The position numbers were made by a program, and so were the translations under genes. Shown in pieces: positions 52,767 through 62,037 of a stretch of 64,000 bases of DNA (its first letter is position 1; each line of letters begins with the position of its first letter). The DNA is taken from contig JAJCXR010000053.1 in assembly GCA_029263315.1 (NCBI GenBank), positions 186,001 through 250,000 on the forward strand, in the 5' to 3' direction. The DNA is from Acidobacteriota bacterium (GTDB taxonomy: Bacteria; Acidobacteriota; Thermoanaerobaculia; Multivoradales; J023). Under the pieces are notes generated by a model. The model ran no database searches, had not been told where the DNA came from, and saw only the letters and a list, made by a program, of their open reading frames with translations.

Positions 52767-53930
52767 TCACCGAATCGCCCCCGACGCAGGCTCCACGGCG
52801 CCGGACTTCTCCAAGATCAAAAGGTCGACGAGATACTCCATGATGCTGCGATCGTGCAGCCGCAGGCGCCATGGCACATCCGCCCCATAGCTGGCGATTT
52901 CGAGCCCCAGGCCCAAGGCGGGCTCCGCCAGCAGGGCGCGCAGCCGTCGTCCACTGTGGCCACCGTCGACGCCGCGATCGGAATGGCCCCCCAGCCAACC
53001 CTCGAAGGGGGTGGCGCTGGAGGACCAGTCATAGGGGCTGCACATCCACAGCCGCCCGTCCGGCTGCAGCAGGCGCCCCATCTGGCGCAGACCGTCGACC
53101 GGTGAAGTCAGGCAATCGAGCACATTGAGGGCACCGATGGCGGCAAACGATCGCTCGCCGAAAGGCAAGTCGAGGCCGTCGCAAGCCCAGAAATCGAGTC
53201 GCTCGGCGCCCCGTCGCAGAGGTCCCGCCGGCAACCGACAGGTCCGCGGCTCGTAGACGACGCCGCTTCGACGGCAGGGCAGGGCGATCCCTTCACCGCG
53301 CAACAGGCGGGCCGCCGGTCGCAACATGGCGAAATGCAGATCGATGCCCAGCACCAAGTCGTCGTCAGCCTGCGAGGTTTCATCCCTGGCCGCCAGCTCG
53401 AAGCTCGTGCGACCGACGGCGCAGCCGATGTCGAGCCTGGGCCCGGCGGGCAGGTCACCGCTAAGACGACGGCAGGCGGCCAGCAAATCCAAGAGGCTGG
53501 CGGCGGCGGCCGTCTCGCCGTCGGTCAACGCCTGCGGCGCCCCTTCCGTCGACGACCCCGGCCGTCGCCAGATATCCCCCCAATGGCTGGCTCCATAGGT
53601 GCTCAAGTGCTGGCGCTGGGTATTGAAGGGGGCATCGGGACCGCAGCAATCCCCCACCAAGCTCTCCAAGGGCGCCGCCAGCGGCCGCCGCTGCTGAATC
53701 GCCAACAAATTTGTTTGCACATAGGCCCGGACGTCCCTGAGCAAAATCGGAATGCCGTCGATGATCGGATACTCCCGGCGGCAGGTGGCATCCTGGCACT
53801 GCAACATTGCCTCGACGACGTGCTCGCCGTCCTCCAGCCAGACGGACGTCAGCTCGAGGGGAACCTCGACACCCCGTCCACGGCAGACCAAACAGACGGG
53901 ATCCAGGGCTTCGAAATGGCGTCGGCGCAT
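52767..53930 (-). CDS. SAM-dependent methyltransferase with Trm112-like N-terminus
   Basis: 387 residues. The first 60 residues form a Trm112-like zinc element (CLVCRGRG, then LQCQDATCRREYPIIDGIPIL). The Rossmann SAM loop is PRLDIGCAVGRTSFELA near residue 168, with motif II VLGIDLHFAML and LDFWACDGLDLPFGERSFAAI. It starts 4 bases after the PAAR gene stop, so the two are co-transcribed. The substrate is unknown; natural candidates are PAAR-linked effectors or surface components. Confidence 0.8.
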   Translation of the reverse strand: MRRRHFEALDPVCLVCRGRGVEVPLELTSVWLEDGEHVVEAMLQCQDATCRREYPIIDGIPILLRDVRAYVQTNLLAIQQRRPLAAPLESLVGDCCGPDAPFNTQRQHLSTYGASHWGDIWRRPGSSTEGAPQALTDGETAAAASLLDLLAACRRLSGDLPAGPRLDIGCAVGRTSFELAARDETSQADDDLVLGIDLHFAMLRPAARLLRGEGIALPCRRSGVVYEPRTCRLPAGPLRRGAERLDFWACDGLDLPFGERSFAAIGALNVLDCLTSPVDGLRQMGRLLQPDGRLWMCSPYDWSSSATPFEGWLGGHSDRGVDGGHSGRRLRALLAEPALGLGLEIASYGADVPWRLRLHDRSIMEYLVDLLILEKSGAVEPASGAIR

Positions 53931-53933
53931 GGC

Positions 53934-54320
53934 TCAACCGCCGATCAATACCGTCGGACAACCGGGGGGAATGACTTTTCCTGTGGGACCGGGGATGGGT
54001 GCGACGCAGGTAGTGTGTGCGGTCATGTCTCCCACCCGGGCTGCCGGAAAATTTTCGATCAACACCGTGGCTGAGCCCAGGCTCACCATGCCGGGGCCCG
54101 CCGGGATGCACGAAGGCAAGATGCACGGCTGCGTGATGTCAGTGACCCGAGCCGCCGGCAAATTGCCGATCAGCACCGTCGCCGCGCCCTTGACAATGGC
54201 CAAGGGGATCGCCGGATGCGCCACAGGTGTCGGTACCAGAGCCGGAGGGTGGATCGGCGCATGGCAGTGGGGGTTGTCTTGCAACACCAAGTCGGTGAGG
54301 CGGGCAGCTGGTTTAGACAT
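53934..54320 (-). CDS. PAAR-domain protein
   Basis: 128 residues, a single compact PAAR-like domain with repeated ATVLIGNLPAARVTD, ATVLIENFPAARVGD and PTVLIGG phrases and proline-rich loops (HCHAPIHPPALVPTP). PAAR proteins cap the spike of type VI secretion or contractile injection particles. No other spike, sheath or baseplate gene is present in the window. It is divergent from the FadL-type gene and coupled to a methyltransferase. Confidence 0.88.
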   Translation of the reverse strand: MSKPAARLTDLVLQDNPHCHAPIHPPALVPTPVAHPAIPLAIVKGAATVLIGNLPAARVTDITQPCILPSCIPAGPGMVSLGSATVLIENFPAARVGDMTAHTTCVAPIPGPTGKVIPPGCPTVLIGG

Positions 54321-54359
54321 CCCCCCGAGTATAAACTAAGCCTCCCAAAGGAGCCCACA

Positions 54360-55679
54360 ATGCTTGCCAATGCCTTCCTTGCCAGCCTTCGCTGGATCGT
54401 TTTGTTGTCCGTCCTGCTTTTTGTCTCAAGCTCACCTAGCCGGGCCTCCGGCTTCACCTTCTTCGCCCACGGCACCAAGGCGGCTGGCATGGCGGGGGCC
54501 TTCGTGGCCCAAGCCGACGACCCCACCGCCGTCTACTACAACATCGGTGGTCTGGCCTTGGAAGAAAAACGCAACGCCGCGGACCAGGAAGTCAAGGAAC
54601 GCAAGCTGACCCTTGGAACCTCTTACTTCGTGCTCAACGAAAGCCTCTACCAAGGCCTCGCACCGGGCATTGGAGAAGGGGCCACCGGCGAGCAACGGGA
54701 GATCACCGAGATCGTGCCGCAGATCTACGCCGTGCTGCCCATTTCGCCGCGGCTCAGGGCCGGGTTCGGCCTCGACACACCCTTTCTGCTCGAAACCTCC
54801 TGGGACGACGGTGAAAACTTTCCCGGTCGTCGGGTGGCCAACAGCGCCCAGATCTTGGCCTACGACGTGAGCGCCGCCATCTCCTTCCAGTGGACCCCAC
54901 GGCTCGGGGTCGGTTTGGGATTGGTCTACCGCAGCGCCGAAACCTCGGTGGGTTATCGCCTGGCCGGCGATGACCCCTTCTCCGGCACCCGCGTCGATGT
55001 GGCCGATGTGGCGGTGAGCCAAGAGACCACCGCCGGTGTCGGTTTTTACATGGGGGTGCTGCACAAGCCGGGTCCCCGCTTCTCCTGGGGAGCCACCTTC
55101 CACTCCGCCATCGACATCGACTTCGACGGCGTCGGCACCTTGACCCAGGTCCCCACCGGCAACCAACAGCTCGACGATCTCTTCGCCACCACCCTGCCCT
55201 TCGACATGGACCTGGCGACCCAGAACAGCCTCGAATTTCCGGCCATCGCCCGCCTCGGCCTCGCCGTCAACCTGACGGGCCACTGGTTGATGGAGGTGGA
55301 TGCCACCTGGACCGGTTGGAGCAGCATTGCGAGCTACGACGTCCACTTCCCCACCGAGCCGTTGCTGCACAAAGTCATCGCGCAGGATTTCGACGACACC
55401 CTGACCTTGCATCTCGGTGCCCAGTACACCACCCGCACCAGCACGCAGTTTCGATTCGGCGTCGCCCTCGACGAGTCGCCGCAGCCGGAGGCCAATAGCG
55501 GCCCCTTCTTCACCGACTTCGACGACACCATCGTGACCGTGGGCTTCGGCCGCGACTGGCTCGATGTGGCCTTCCTATGGTTCAACCGCGATCAACGGTT
55601 GGTGCTCGACCAAGTCGACGGTCTCAACGGCAACTACCGCTCCAATGCCTGGATGCTCAGCCTCAGCGCCTCCTTCTGA
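54360..55679 (+). CDS. OmpP1/FadL-family outer-membrane transport protein
   Basis: 439 residues from the ATG at 54360 with AAAGGAG 6 bases upstream. Signal peptide ending at SSPSRASG; mature N-terminus FTFFAHGTKAAGMAGAFVAQADDPTAVYYN is the FadL hatch signature. The rest consists of alternating strands, ending in an aromatic residue (LSLSASF) as expected for a barrel. It probably takes up hydrophobic compounds. Confidence 0.9.
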   Translation: MLANAFLASLRWIVLLSVLLFVSSSPSRASGFTFFAHGTKAAGMAGAFVAQADDPTAVYYNIGGLALEEKRNAADQEVKERKLTLGTSYFVLNESLYQGLAPGIGEGATGEQREITEIVPQIYAVLPISPRLRAGFGLDTPFLLETSWDDGENFPGRRVANSAQILAYDVSAAISFQWTPRLGVGLGLVYRSAETSVGYRLAGDDPFSGTRVDVADVAVSQETTAGVGFYMGVLHKPGPRFSWGATFHSAIDIDFDGVGTLTQVPTGNQQLDDLFATTLPFDMDLATQNSLEFPAIARLGLAVNLTGHWLMEVDATWTGWSSIASYDVHFPTEPLLHKVIAQDFDDTLTLHLGAQYTTRTSTQFRFGVALDESPQPEANSGPFFTDFDDTIVTVGFGRDWLDVAFLWFNRDQRLVLDQVDGLNGNYRSNAWMLSLSASF

Positions 55680-55702
55680 GCCACCGAGCTCTAGGACCCT
55701 TG

Positions 55703-56299
55703 ATGTCAAAATCTAGATTTCTCCTGCCCCTCATCCTCCTCGGGCCCTTCGTCCTGGCCGGTGGTGTCTTCTTAGCCTTGCAAACGACCCTTCCCCCAAC
55801 CGGCGAAGTCCCCCCGCCGCCGGTCGAGAAGGCACCAAAAAATCCTCAGACTCCCCAGCCGACTCCGATGGCACCCCAACAGCTCGCCCCCGGTAGCCCG
55901 GCCAGCCATCTCAGCGGACCGCTCGGCCATCTCGAGGCCAGCCAAACCCTCGTGCGTGGTTTTCTAGAGCAAGCTCCGGGACACCGCGCTTACCTGGACC
56001 TCACTTTCGATCCTTCGAGCTTCGACGGCTCCATCGAGGACGGCTTCTTCGTCCTCTGGGATCACTGCCAGGACCTGTTGCCCGACGAGGCCCCCAGCGC
56101 CGACAAATGCTCCGGCTGGAGCGTCCGCCTGGACCCCGCGGCCGGCATTCCCCTCTCCGAGGTCTTCAGCCGGCACCACGGCGCCCCCCGTTTGCGCGGC
56201 ACCTTCCGTCTCGGTGACTGCGACGGACCCCATCAGGGATTGATCGGTTGTTTGTTGGTGCCGGAGTACTCCATGGGCGGACCCGGAGCTCGACCCTAG
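55703..56299 (+). CDS. secreted or membrane-anchored protein of unknown function
   Basis: 198 residues. N-terminal hydrophobic segment (FLLPLILLGPFVLAGGVFLAL), a proline-rich linker (PTGEVPPPPVEKAPKNPQ), and a beta-rich domain of about 120 residues (YLDLTFDPSSFDGSIEDGFFVLWDHC) with four cysteines. Family not recognised. It follows the FadL-type gene by 23 bases and is probably co-transcribed. Confidence 0.6.
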   Translation: MSKSRFLLPLILLGPFVLAGGVFLALQTTLPPTGEVPPPPVEKAPKNPQTPQPTPMAPQQLAPGSPASHLSGPLGHLEASQTLVRGFLEQAPGHRAYLDLTFDPSSFDGSIEDGFFVLWDHCQDLLPDEAPSADKCSGWSVRLDPAAGIPLSEVFSRHHGAPRLRGTFRLGDCDGPHQGLIGCLLVPEYSMGGPGARP

Positions 56300-56324
56300 C
56301 CCGGCATCGCCTAAGGGAATCCAC

Positions 56325-56689
56325 AGGTGCCTGGCACCTCCTACATGACCCTGAAAGGGTCCTCCCTATCAGCCCGGGGTCAGGAGCGGAGCGACGCCAC
56401 CCCGGGCCCTAGCACCTTGGGTATGCCGCCTCCCTCGATGCTGCCTCCCGCAGGTGCCTGGCACCTCTTACATGACCCTGAAAGGGTACTCCCTATCAGC
56501 CCGGGGTCAGGAGCGGAGCGACGCCACCCCGGGCGATACCACCTTGGGTTTGCCACCACCTTCGGTGCTACCTCCCGCCTCCTACCGCAGGTGCCTGGCA
56601 CCTCGATGATGATCCTCTCGCTGCCTACCGCAGGTGCCTGGCACCTCGATGATGATCCTCCCGCCTCCTACCGCAGGTGCCTGGCACCT
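56325..56689. repeat. array of five AGGTGCCTGGCACCT palindromes
   Basis: The 15-bp near-palindrome AGGTGCCTGGCACCT occurs at 56325, 56452, 56589, 56632 and 56675. The first two are each followed by the same segment of about 90 bases, which itself contains a CCCGGGGT / ACCCCGGG inverted repeat. The last three are spaced 43 bases apart with near-identical spacers. No coding sequence is credible here. Such REP-like palindromes are sometimes spread by REP-associated tyrosine transposases; none is in the window. Confidence 0.85.
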
Positions 56690-56735
56690 CAATGCAATGC
56701 CGCCGCGAGCACCTCTGCCAGACGGCCCAGACGCA

Positions 56736-56764
56736 AAAAAGCCCCCGCTGCCGGGGGCTTTTTG
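56736..56764. terminator. bidirectional rho-independent terminator
   Basis: AGCCCCCG (56741-56748) pairs perfectly with CGGGGGCT (56753-56760) around a CTGC loop. Flanking A5 and T4 runs make it functional on both strands. It ends the TonB-receptor transcript coming from the right and isolates it from the repeat array. Confidence 0.85.
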
Positions 56765-56813
56765 CCTTCAGACCAGGACCGTCCTCCTCACTGAGGTCGA
56801 CGGTCCGTTTGGC

Positions 56814-59726
56814 TTATTTGAAGGAGATACGGGCACCGAACTGGATCTGACGGGGGGTCGTCACCAGGTTGTCGGCGATGCCAAAGGTATCCTCGGCGGG
56901 GTCACGCTGACTGAAGCCGCCGACCGAGAAGCTGTTCTCGTCGAAGACGTTGAAGACTTCGCCGAAGATATCGATCGTCCAGTTGCCGAGATCGAAGAAC
57001 TTCGAGAGGCGGATGTCGAGGCGGGTGATGTCCTCGTTGCGGAACGAGTTGCGATCCACCACTTGCCCATCGATGACGGCGCGGGTGTCGGGGCAGTTGA
57101 AGCCGAGATTCGCGAAACCGCAGTACGCAAAATCGACATCACCATCCACCGCGGTGTAGGGAGTGCCGGACTTGTACTCGAAAATACCGCTGAGCTTGAT
57201 GTCCCAAGGCAGGACCACCAAACCGCTCATCACCACCCGGTTCTCGACGTCACGATCGGAGAAACCCCAATCGTAGTTGAGATCGTTCGGATTGCTGATC
57301 GTCACGCCGGTGGCGCTGCGCTCGTTGGAATCCGTATCCTTGTCCTCAGACCAGGTGTAATGGGCCTGGAACTGGTACCGACCACTCCACCGCTTGTTGA
57401 CCTTCAAGGTCAAGGCGGTGTACTCGGACTCACCGAGGGACTGGCGGACGAAGATCTCGTTGAAGTTCGGATCAGGGCGAGTACCGGAGTAGATCGGACG
57501 ACCGAACTCGTCGAGGCCGAGCAAGGTGCGGTTGAGCTCGACGTTGGACTGCAGCTTGTCGCCTTCGGCGTAGACGGCGTCGATACTGCCGGCCCAATTG
57601 TTGCCGAGCTCACGCTCGTAACCGAAGTTGAAGCGCAAGGTTTCGGCATCCTCGAAGTCCGGATCGACGTAGGACGGCGAGTTGGGCGCATCGAGGGGCG
57701 GATTCTCGTTGTTGATCGTCGAACCGAGGGGCACGTAGCCGATGTCTCCGGGGCCCACGTTGAGGCGACCGAAGTTCGGGTAGAGACCGTTCTGCTGCAC
57801 CTGGTTGGCGAACAGCAAGGAAGGGGTACGGCCGTAGAAGAGGCCGACACCGCCGCGGAACACGTCGCGGCCCTCACCCGGCGAGTAGGCGAAACCCAGA
57901 CGCGGAGCGAAGTTGTCGGTGTCGTCCGGGATCTCGCGGCCCTCTACAAAGAGATGCTCGAGGTTGTCCGGGTTGTAGGTGGCGCCGTAACGGAAGCCGT
58001 AGTTGACGGTCAACTGGGCGTTGGGCTTGAAGCTGTCCTGGGCGTAGATGCCCAACAGCTCTTGCGTTTCGTCATAGTTCGGATTCTGCACGTTGCCGAA
58101 GTAGATTCGGGCATTGAAAGCTTCGTTGTTGAGGAAGTCCTCGATCGAACCGAAGTCGTACCGGCCGTCGGCGCTACCGGCGAACAGTTGGCTCAGATCA
58201 TCCTTCTGATAATCGACACCAAACTTCAAGTCATGGTTGCCGAAGAGGTACGAGAAGTTGTCCTGGATTTGCAGGCCCTTCTCTTCCACGAAGATGGGCA
58301 GAAAATCGAACTTGCCGACCGAATCACGATTACCAAAACGGAAACGGATCTGCGCTTCGATGGGTTCACCAACACGCTGCGACAAGCGATCCAAGTTGTC
58401 CGTGGAGTACTGGGCACGGAACTCGTTGATGCCACTCTCACCGGCCAGGGTCACCAACGAAGCGACGACGGAGAGGGTATCTTCCAGCTTCTCGGACTCT
58501 TCGTCCTTGTAGGAGCTGAGACGCTCATAGTCGGTGGCATTGATTCGGAACGAGCCGCTGTTGCTGTTGCTGAACTGATGATCGAGCTTGCCGAAGAGGA
58601 TCATGTTGTCCACTGAGCGCAGGAACAGGCCGGTGGCGGAGCCGTCCGCATTGCGATCGAAACCGTCCACCAGGGCGGCAAAGGCAGGTTCGCTCTGGGC
58701 CCGCTGCAAGATGGCGTCGTAGACACCGGGGGTCCGGATATCGCGAGTGAACGGCTCGTCGCGGTTGGTCTGATCGTAGGAAAGGAAGAAGTGGGTCTTG
58801 TCCTGAACGATGGGGCCACCGAGGGACAGGCCGTAGTTCTCGCGCTTGAACTCGTCCACCGGACGAGAGCCGTCGTTGCCATTGAAGTTGTCGAGGGGCG
58901 TCGAGGGGATATCCTCGGCCAAACCTTCATCACGTAAGAAGAAGAAACCGGTACCCTTCAGGTTGTTGGTGCCGGACTTGGTGATGACGTTAATGTAGCC
59001 ACCGCCGTTGGCGCCAAACTCAGGGGAAAAGCCATTGGTGATGACCTGAAACTCCTTGACCGAATCCTGGGCTATGACGAGACCGTCGTTCTCCGTCGCT
59101 TCACCACCGCGACCGTAACCGAAAAAAGCGCTCTTGGCGGAGGTGCCGTCGACGTTGAGGCCGGTGTAGATACCGCGCTGCCCACTCATGGTGACAAAAC
59201 CGCGGGACTCATCGTTCTGCACCGTCGGGGCGAGGAAGGCAAATTCCTTGAAGTCGCGACCGGAGATGGGAAGGGCTTCGATCTCTTCTTCACTGACGTA
59301 GGCCGCAGAGCTGGACCGGCTGGATTCGATCAACGGCGCTTCCGAAGTGACGGTGATGACGTCGCTGACCTCGTCGACACCCAGGCTCAAGTTGATGTTG
59401 AGCGTCTGACCCACCAGGATCCGCACATTCTCCTGGCGCACCGTCTGCATACCCTCGAGGGAGGCGGTGATGCTGTAGTTACCCGAGGCGAGGCTGCGGG
59501 CAGCGTAAAAACCGTTGGCTTCACTGATGACCGTACGCGAGGCGCCGGTATCGGCATTGGCCACAACCACCGTCACGCCGGGCAAAGCCGCGCCGCTGCT
59601 GTCGGTAATGTAGCCCTGAATGTTGCCCAGAACCTGGGCGCTGACGGCGCCGGTCCCGAGGACCACGAGGGCGCAAAGTGCCACGGCAGTAAGCCGCAGG
59701 CCGCGGTGAAAGGAATGCATCGACAA
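56814..59726 (-). CDS. TonB-dependent receptor with carboxypeptidase-regulatory-like N-terminus (Oar type)
   Basis: 970 residues, GGAGG site before the ATG. Signal peptide to GAVSA; a CarboxypepD_reg-like beta domain (GNIQGYITDSSGAALPGVTV, about 30-115). A plug domain follows with SGRDFKEFAFLAP and GGGYINVITKSGTNNLKG near 240, then a long barrel with many Asn/Asp-rich loops, ending QIQFGARISFK. The predicted role is TonB-driven uptake or surface display of a large ligand. The gene has its own terminator at 56736. Confidence 0.92.
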   Translation of the reverse strand: MSMHSFHRGLRLTAVALCALVVLGTGAVSAQVLGNIQGYITDSSGAALPGVTVVVANADTGASRTVISEANGFYAARSLASGNYSITASLEGMQTVRQENVRILVGQTLNINLSLGVDEVSDVITVTSEAPLIESSRSSSAAYVSEEEIEALPISGRDFKEFAFLAPTVQNDESRGFVTMSGQRGIYTGLNVDGTSAKSAFFGYGRGGEATENDGLVIAQDSVKEFQVITNGFSPEFGANGGGYINVITKSGTNNLKGTGFFFLRDEGLAEDIPSTPLDNFNGNDGSRPVDEFKRENYGLSLGGPIVQDKTHFFLSYDQTNRDEPFTRDIRTPGVYDAILQRAQSEPAFAALVDGFDRNADGSATGLFLRSVDNMILFGKLDHQFSNSNSGSFRINATDYERLSSYKDEESEKLEDTLSVVASLVTLAGESGINEFRAQYSTDNLDRLSQRVGEPIEAQIRFRFGNRDSVGKFDFLPIFVEEKGLQIQDNFSYLFGNHDLKFGVDYQKDDLSQLFAGSADGRYDFGSIEDFLNNEAFNARIYFGNVQNPNYDETQELLGIYAQDSFKPNAQLTVNYGFRYGATYNPDNLEHLFVEGREIPDDTDNFAPRLGFAYSPGEGRDVFRGGVGLFYGRTPSLLFANQVQQNGLYPNFGRLNVGPGDIGYVPLGSTINNENPPLDAPNSPSYVDPDFEDAETLRFNFGYERELGNNWAGSIDAVYAEGDKLQSNVELNRTLLGLDEFGRPIYSGTRPDPNFNEIFVRQSLGESEYTALTLKVNKRWSGRYQFQAHYTWSEDKDTDSNERSATGVTISNPNDLNYDWGFSDRDVENRVVMSGLVVLPWDIKLSGIFEYKSGTPYTAVDGDVDFAYCGFANLGFNCPDTRAVIDGQVVDRNSFRNEDITRLDIRLSKFFDLGNWTIDIFGEVFNVFDENSFSVGGFSQRDPAEDTFGIADNLVTTPRQIQFGARISFK

Positions 59727-60135
59727 ATCCTCCGTTCCTAGTTATCGAAATTCGAACAGACTGAGCTTTAGAGACCATACTGAGAAGTTGGGCGTCGTGG
59801 TCGAGCCGTAAGCCGCAGCGCGGCAAGATCGGACCAGCGATTGGCAACGTATCTTCGGGATTCGCTCTAGAGACGTTCCTAGGCACTCCCTTGGGTGTGA
59901 AGATTTCATCGAGATCATGCTTAGCAGCCCGGAAGGCGCTTCACCATCAACCCGTCGGGGGACGATTTGGGACGAAACGCCGCCACAGCGACTCAAGTCG
60001 AACTTGTAGTGTTCTGTGCTGAAGCCTACCACTATCCATGGTGGTGTCTAGCCCCTCCTTATAATTCAAAAATCCGCGTCGGATTCAAAATTTCGAACCC
60101 GGGGAGAAAGGGCTTTACTGATCGGCAGTTGCAGC
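59727..60135. other. 409-bp intergenic region upstream of the TonB receptor
   Basis: No gene could be supported on either strand. It holds the TonB-receptor leader (GGAGG directly before the ATG at 59726), a candidate terminator at 60066-60088, and a small ACCACTATCCATGGTGGT palindrome near 60030. AT content is higher than in the flanking genes, as expected for a promoter region. Confidence 0.6.
60066..60088 (-). terminator. candidate terminator of the SrkA-like kinase gene
   Basis: On the minus strand AATCCG pairs with CGGATT around ACG (60085-60071), followed directly by TTTTT. It lies about 50 bases after the kinase stop. The stem is only 6 bp, so strength is uncertain. Confidence 0.5.
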
Positions 60136-61245
60136 TCAGCTGTCCTCCCAATCCCAAAAATAATCTTTGTTGTCGAGCAGCTCTTCAGGTTGTGGAGAGA
60201 GGGCCGTTCCAAGGCCCGTGGTGCCCTCCCCCTGGCGCAACGCGGAATCGACGGCCCGTTGCGCCTCGCGCAGTTGCTCTTCGAGATCGGTGGTTTCACC
60301 GAGCCAGAACTCCTCACCACCGAAATGGGGCCAACCGGCCTTGAAGGCAGGATCGTGCCAACGACGGGCCAGCCAACCGGCATAGCGCACCATGCGCAAA
60401 CCCCGCAGGGGCTCGACGAGGCGCAGGGTTTGCCGATCGAAGGGACGAAACCGTTCGTAGGCTTCGATGAAGATCTCCTGCTGCCGCAACGCTTCGGCGC
60501 CGCGCCCCGGCAAGACCAACCACATGTCCTGCACCGCGGGTCCGGTGACGAAGTCGTCGAAATCCAGCAACCGCAGCTCGCCGTCCCGCAGCAGCACGTT
60601 GCCCAAATGCAGATCTGCATGGATGCGGTGGGTCGGCACCCCGTCCATCACCTCGTCCGCCAGCTCCGCCAGGGCACCGGCAGCGGCCCGATAACGCGCC
60701 TCCAGTGGACCCCGCAGGCTTCCTTCCTCGTCGATCCAGTGCAGGGCCCGTTGCACATAGTGCTCGCTGTCCAATCGCGGCCGACTGGGCGCTGGCCCCC
60801 TGGCACCGACGTTGTGCAGACGAGCCACCAGCATGCCCAGGCGGGCCACCAGGCCATCGTCCAGCTCGTCCGGTGCCCTGCCACCCCGGCGATCCGAGAT
60901 GGAGTACCAGATGCCGTCGATACGCTGCAGGGTGCTGCCGTCGGGAAACGGCCGCACCGCACAAACCGACAGCTCGTCGTCCACCAACTCCTGCAGGAAA
61001 GCGTGCTCCTCGAGGATCTGCTCGCGGCTCCAGCGTCCCGGTCGGTAGAACTTGGCCACCACCCGGCTGCCGTCCTCGAGCTCCACCTCGTAGACTCGAT
61101 TCTCGAAGGAGTTGAGGGGGTAGCAAAGGGGACGGCAGGCCAGACCGGCCGCCTCCACCGCATGCAATACCCGCTCCGGGGTCAAGCCCAGAAAGAGATC
61201 GGTGCCTTGGGGCACCGCGCCCGAGGCGGGGTCGACGTTGCTCAA
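60136..61245 (-). CDS. SrkA/YihE-like aminoglycoside-phosphotransferase-fold kinase
   Basis: About 369 residues from a TTG at 61245 with GGGAG 5 bases upstream; a GTG 13 codons later is an alternative. Motifs: CYPLNSFENRVYEVELEDG, nucleotide Lys in VVAKFYRPGRWSREQ, catalytic HRIHADLHLGNVLLRDG and metal LLDFDDFVTGPAVQD, then MVRYAGWLARRW. This matches the stress-response protein kinase SrkA, active in the cytoplasm. The acidic C-terminal tail of about 40 residues is extra. Confidence 0.85.
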   Translation of the reverse strand: MSNVDPASGAVPQGTDLFLGLTPERVLHAVEAAGLACRPLCYPLNSFENRVYEVELEDGSRVVAKFYRPGRWSREQILEEHAFLQELVDDELSVCAVRPFPDGSTLQRIDGIWYSISDRRGGRAPDELDDGLVARLGMLVARLHNVGARGPAPSRPRLDSEHYVQRALHWIDEEGSLRGPLEARYRAAAGALAELADEVMDGVPTHRIHADLHLGNVLLRDGELRLLDFDDFVTGPAVQDMWLVLPGRGAEALRQQEIFIEAYERFRPFDRQTLRLVEPLRGLRMVRYAGWLARRWHDPAFKAGWPHFGGEEFWLGETTDLEEQLREAQRAVDSALRQGEGTTGLGTALSPQPEELLDNKDYFWDWEDS

Positions 61246-61414
61246 GGACGCTCCCGGGCTGGCCCCGGGGCCTGGAACGAAGGCGAGGGCCGAAAGGTGT
61301 TGCAGCGCATGACGGCACTGTAGCAAAGCTTTCCGCAGCAGGAAAGGAGATAGAATCGTTCGCCTCCGATCCACCCCGTCGCCCCATTCTCGACTGCAGC
61401 AGGAGACTCGACCG

Positions 61415-61930
61415 ATGCCTGATCCCGGCTCCCCGACCCATCCCTCCATCCAATTGCGTGCCGCTCGACCGGACGATACAGCCCAGATCCTCGACCTCAT
61501 CGGCGAGCTGGCAGCCTTCGAGAAGCTGTCCCACGAGGTGGTGGCCGACGAATCCACCTTGCGAGATTGCCTGTTTGGGGAACGGCCCTACGCCGAGGTG
61601 GTGATCGCCGAGCGCAACGGTGAGGCGGTGGGATTTGCCCTCTTCTTCCACAACTTCTCCACCTTTCTCGGCCGCCCGGGTATCTACCTGGAGGATCTCT
61701 ACGTGCGGCCGGAAGCCCGGGGCCACGGCCTCGGTCAGCAGTTGCTGGCCCACCTCGCCAAGCTGGCCGTCGAGCGGGGCTGTGGGCGCCTCGAATGGTG
61801 CGTGCTCGACTGGAACGAAGGGGCGATCCGTTTCTACCGCCGCCTTGGCGCGGTGTCGATGGACGAATGGACGACCTTTCGCCTCACCGGAGACGCCTTG
61901 GAGGCGATGGCCCATGCGATGGATATATAA
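61415..61930 (+). CDS. GNAT N-acetyltransferase (diamine acetyltransferase-like)
   Basis: 171 residues. N-terminal LRAARPDDTAQILDLIGELA, acetyl-CoA pyrophosphate loop PEARGHGLGQQLL in EDLYVRPEARGHG, and the C-terminal LEWCVLDWNEGAIRFYRRLGA. The pattern resembles spermidine/diamine acetyltransferases (SAT-like), though the substrate is not certain. A short direct repeat (GTGTGACGATGGAAG-type) follows the stop at 61930-61975. Confidence 0.88.
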   Translation: MPDPGSPTHPSIQLRAARPDDTAQILDLIGELAAFEKLSHEVVADESTLRDCLFGERPYAEVVIAERNGEAVGFALFFHNFSTFLGRPGIYLEDLYVRPEARGHGLGQQLLAHLAKLAVERGCGRLEWCVLDWNEGAIRFYRRLGAVSMDEWTTFRLTGDALEAMAHAMDI

Positions 61931-62037
61931 CGTTGGAAGTGTGACGATGGAAGCGTGACGATGGAAGTGTGACGGACGGTGGGCGACCAAGAAAGCGCCC
62001 GGAGGTCCCGGGGCCGACGACTCCGCCGGCGGATGCA

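Noticed and set aside
56325..56689. CRISPR array
   Set aside because: Repeats are only 15 bp and palindromic, spacers are repeated rather than unique, spacing is irregular, and no cas gene is present.
56634..58616. 660-codon open frame on the plus strand
   Set aside because: It is antisense to the TonB receptor, whose domains and C-terminus are convincing. Long open frames on the opposite strand are common at this GC content, and the translation has no fold-like pattern.
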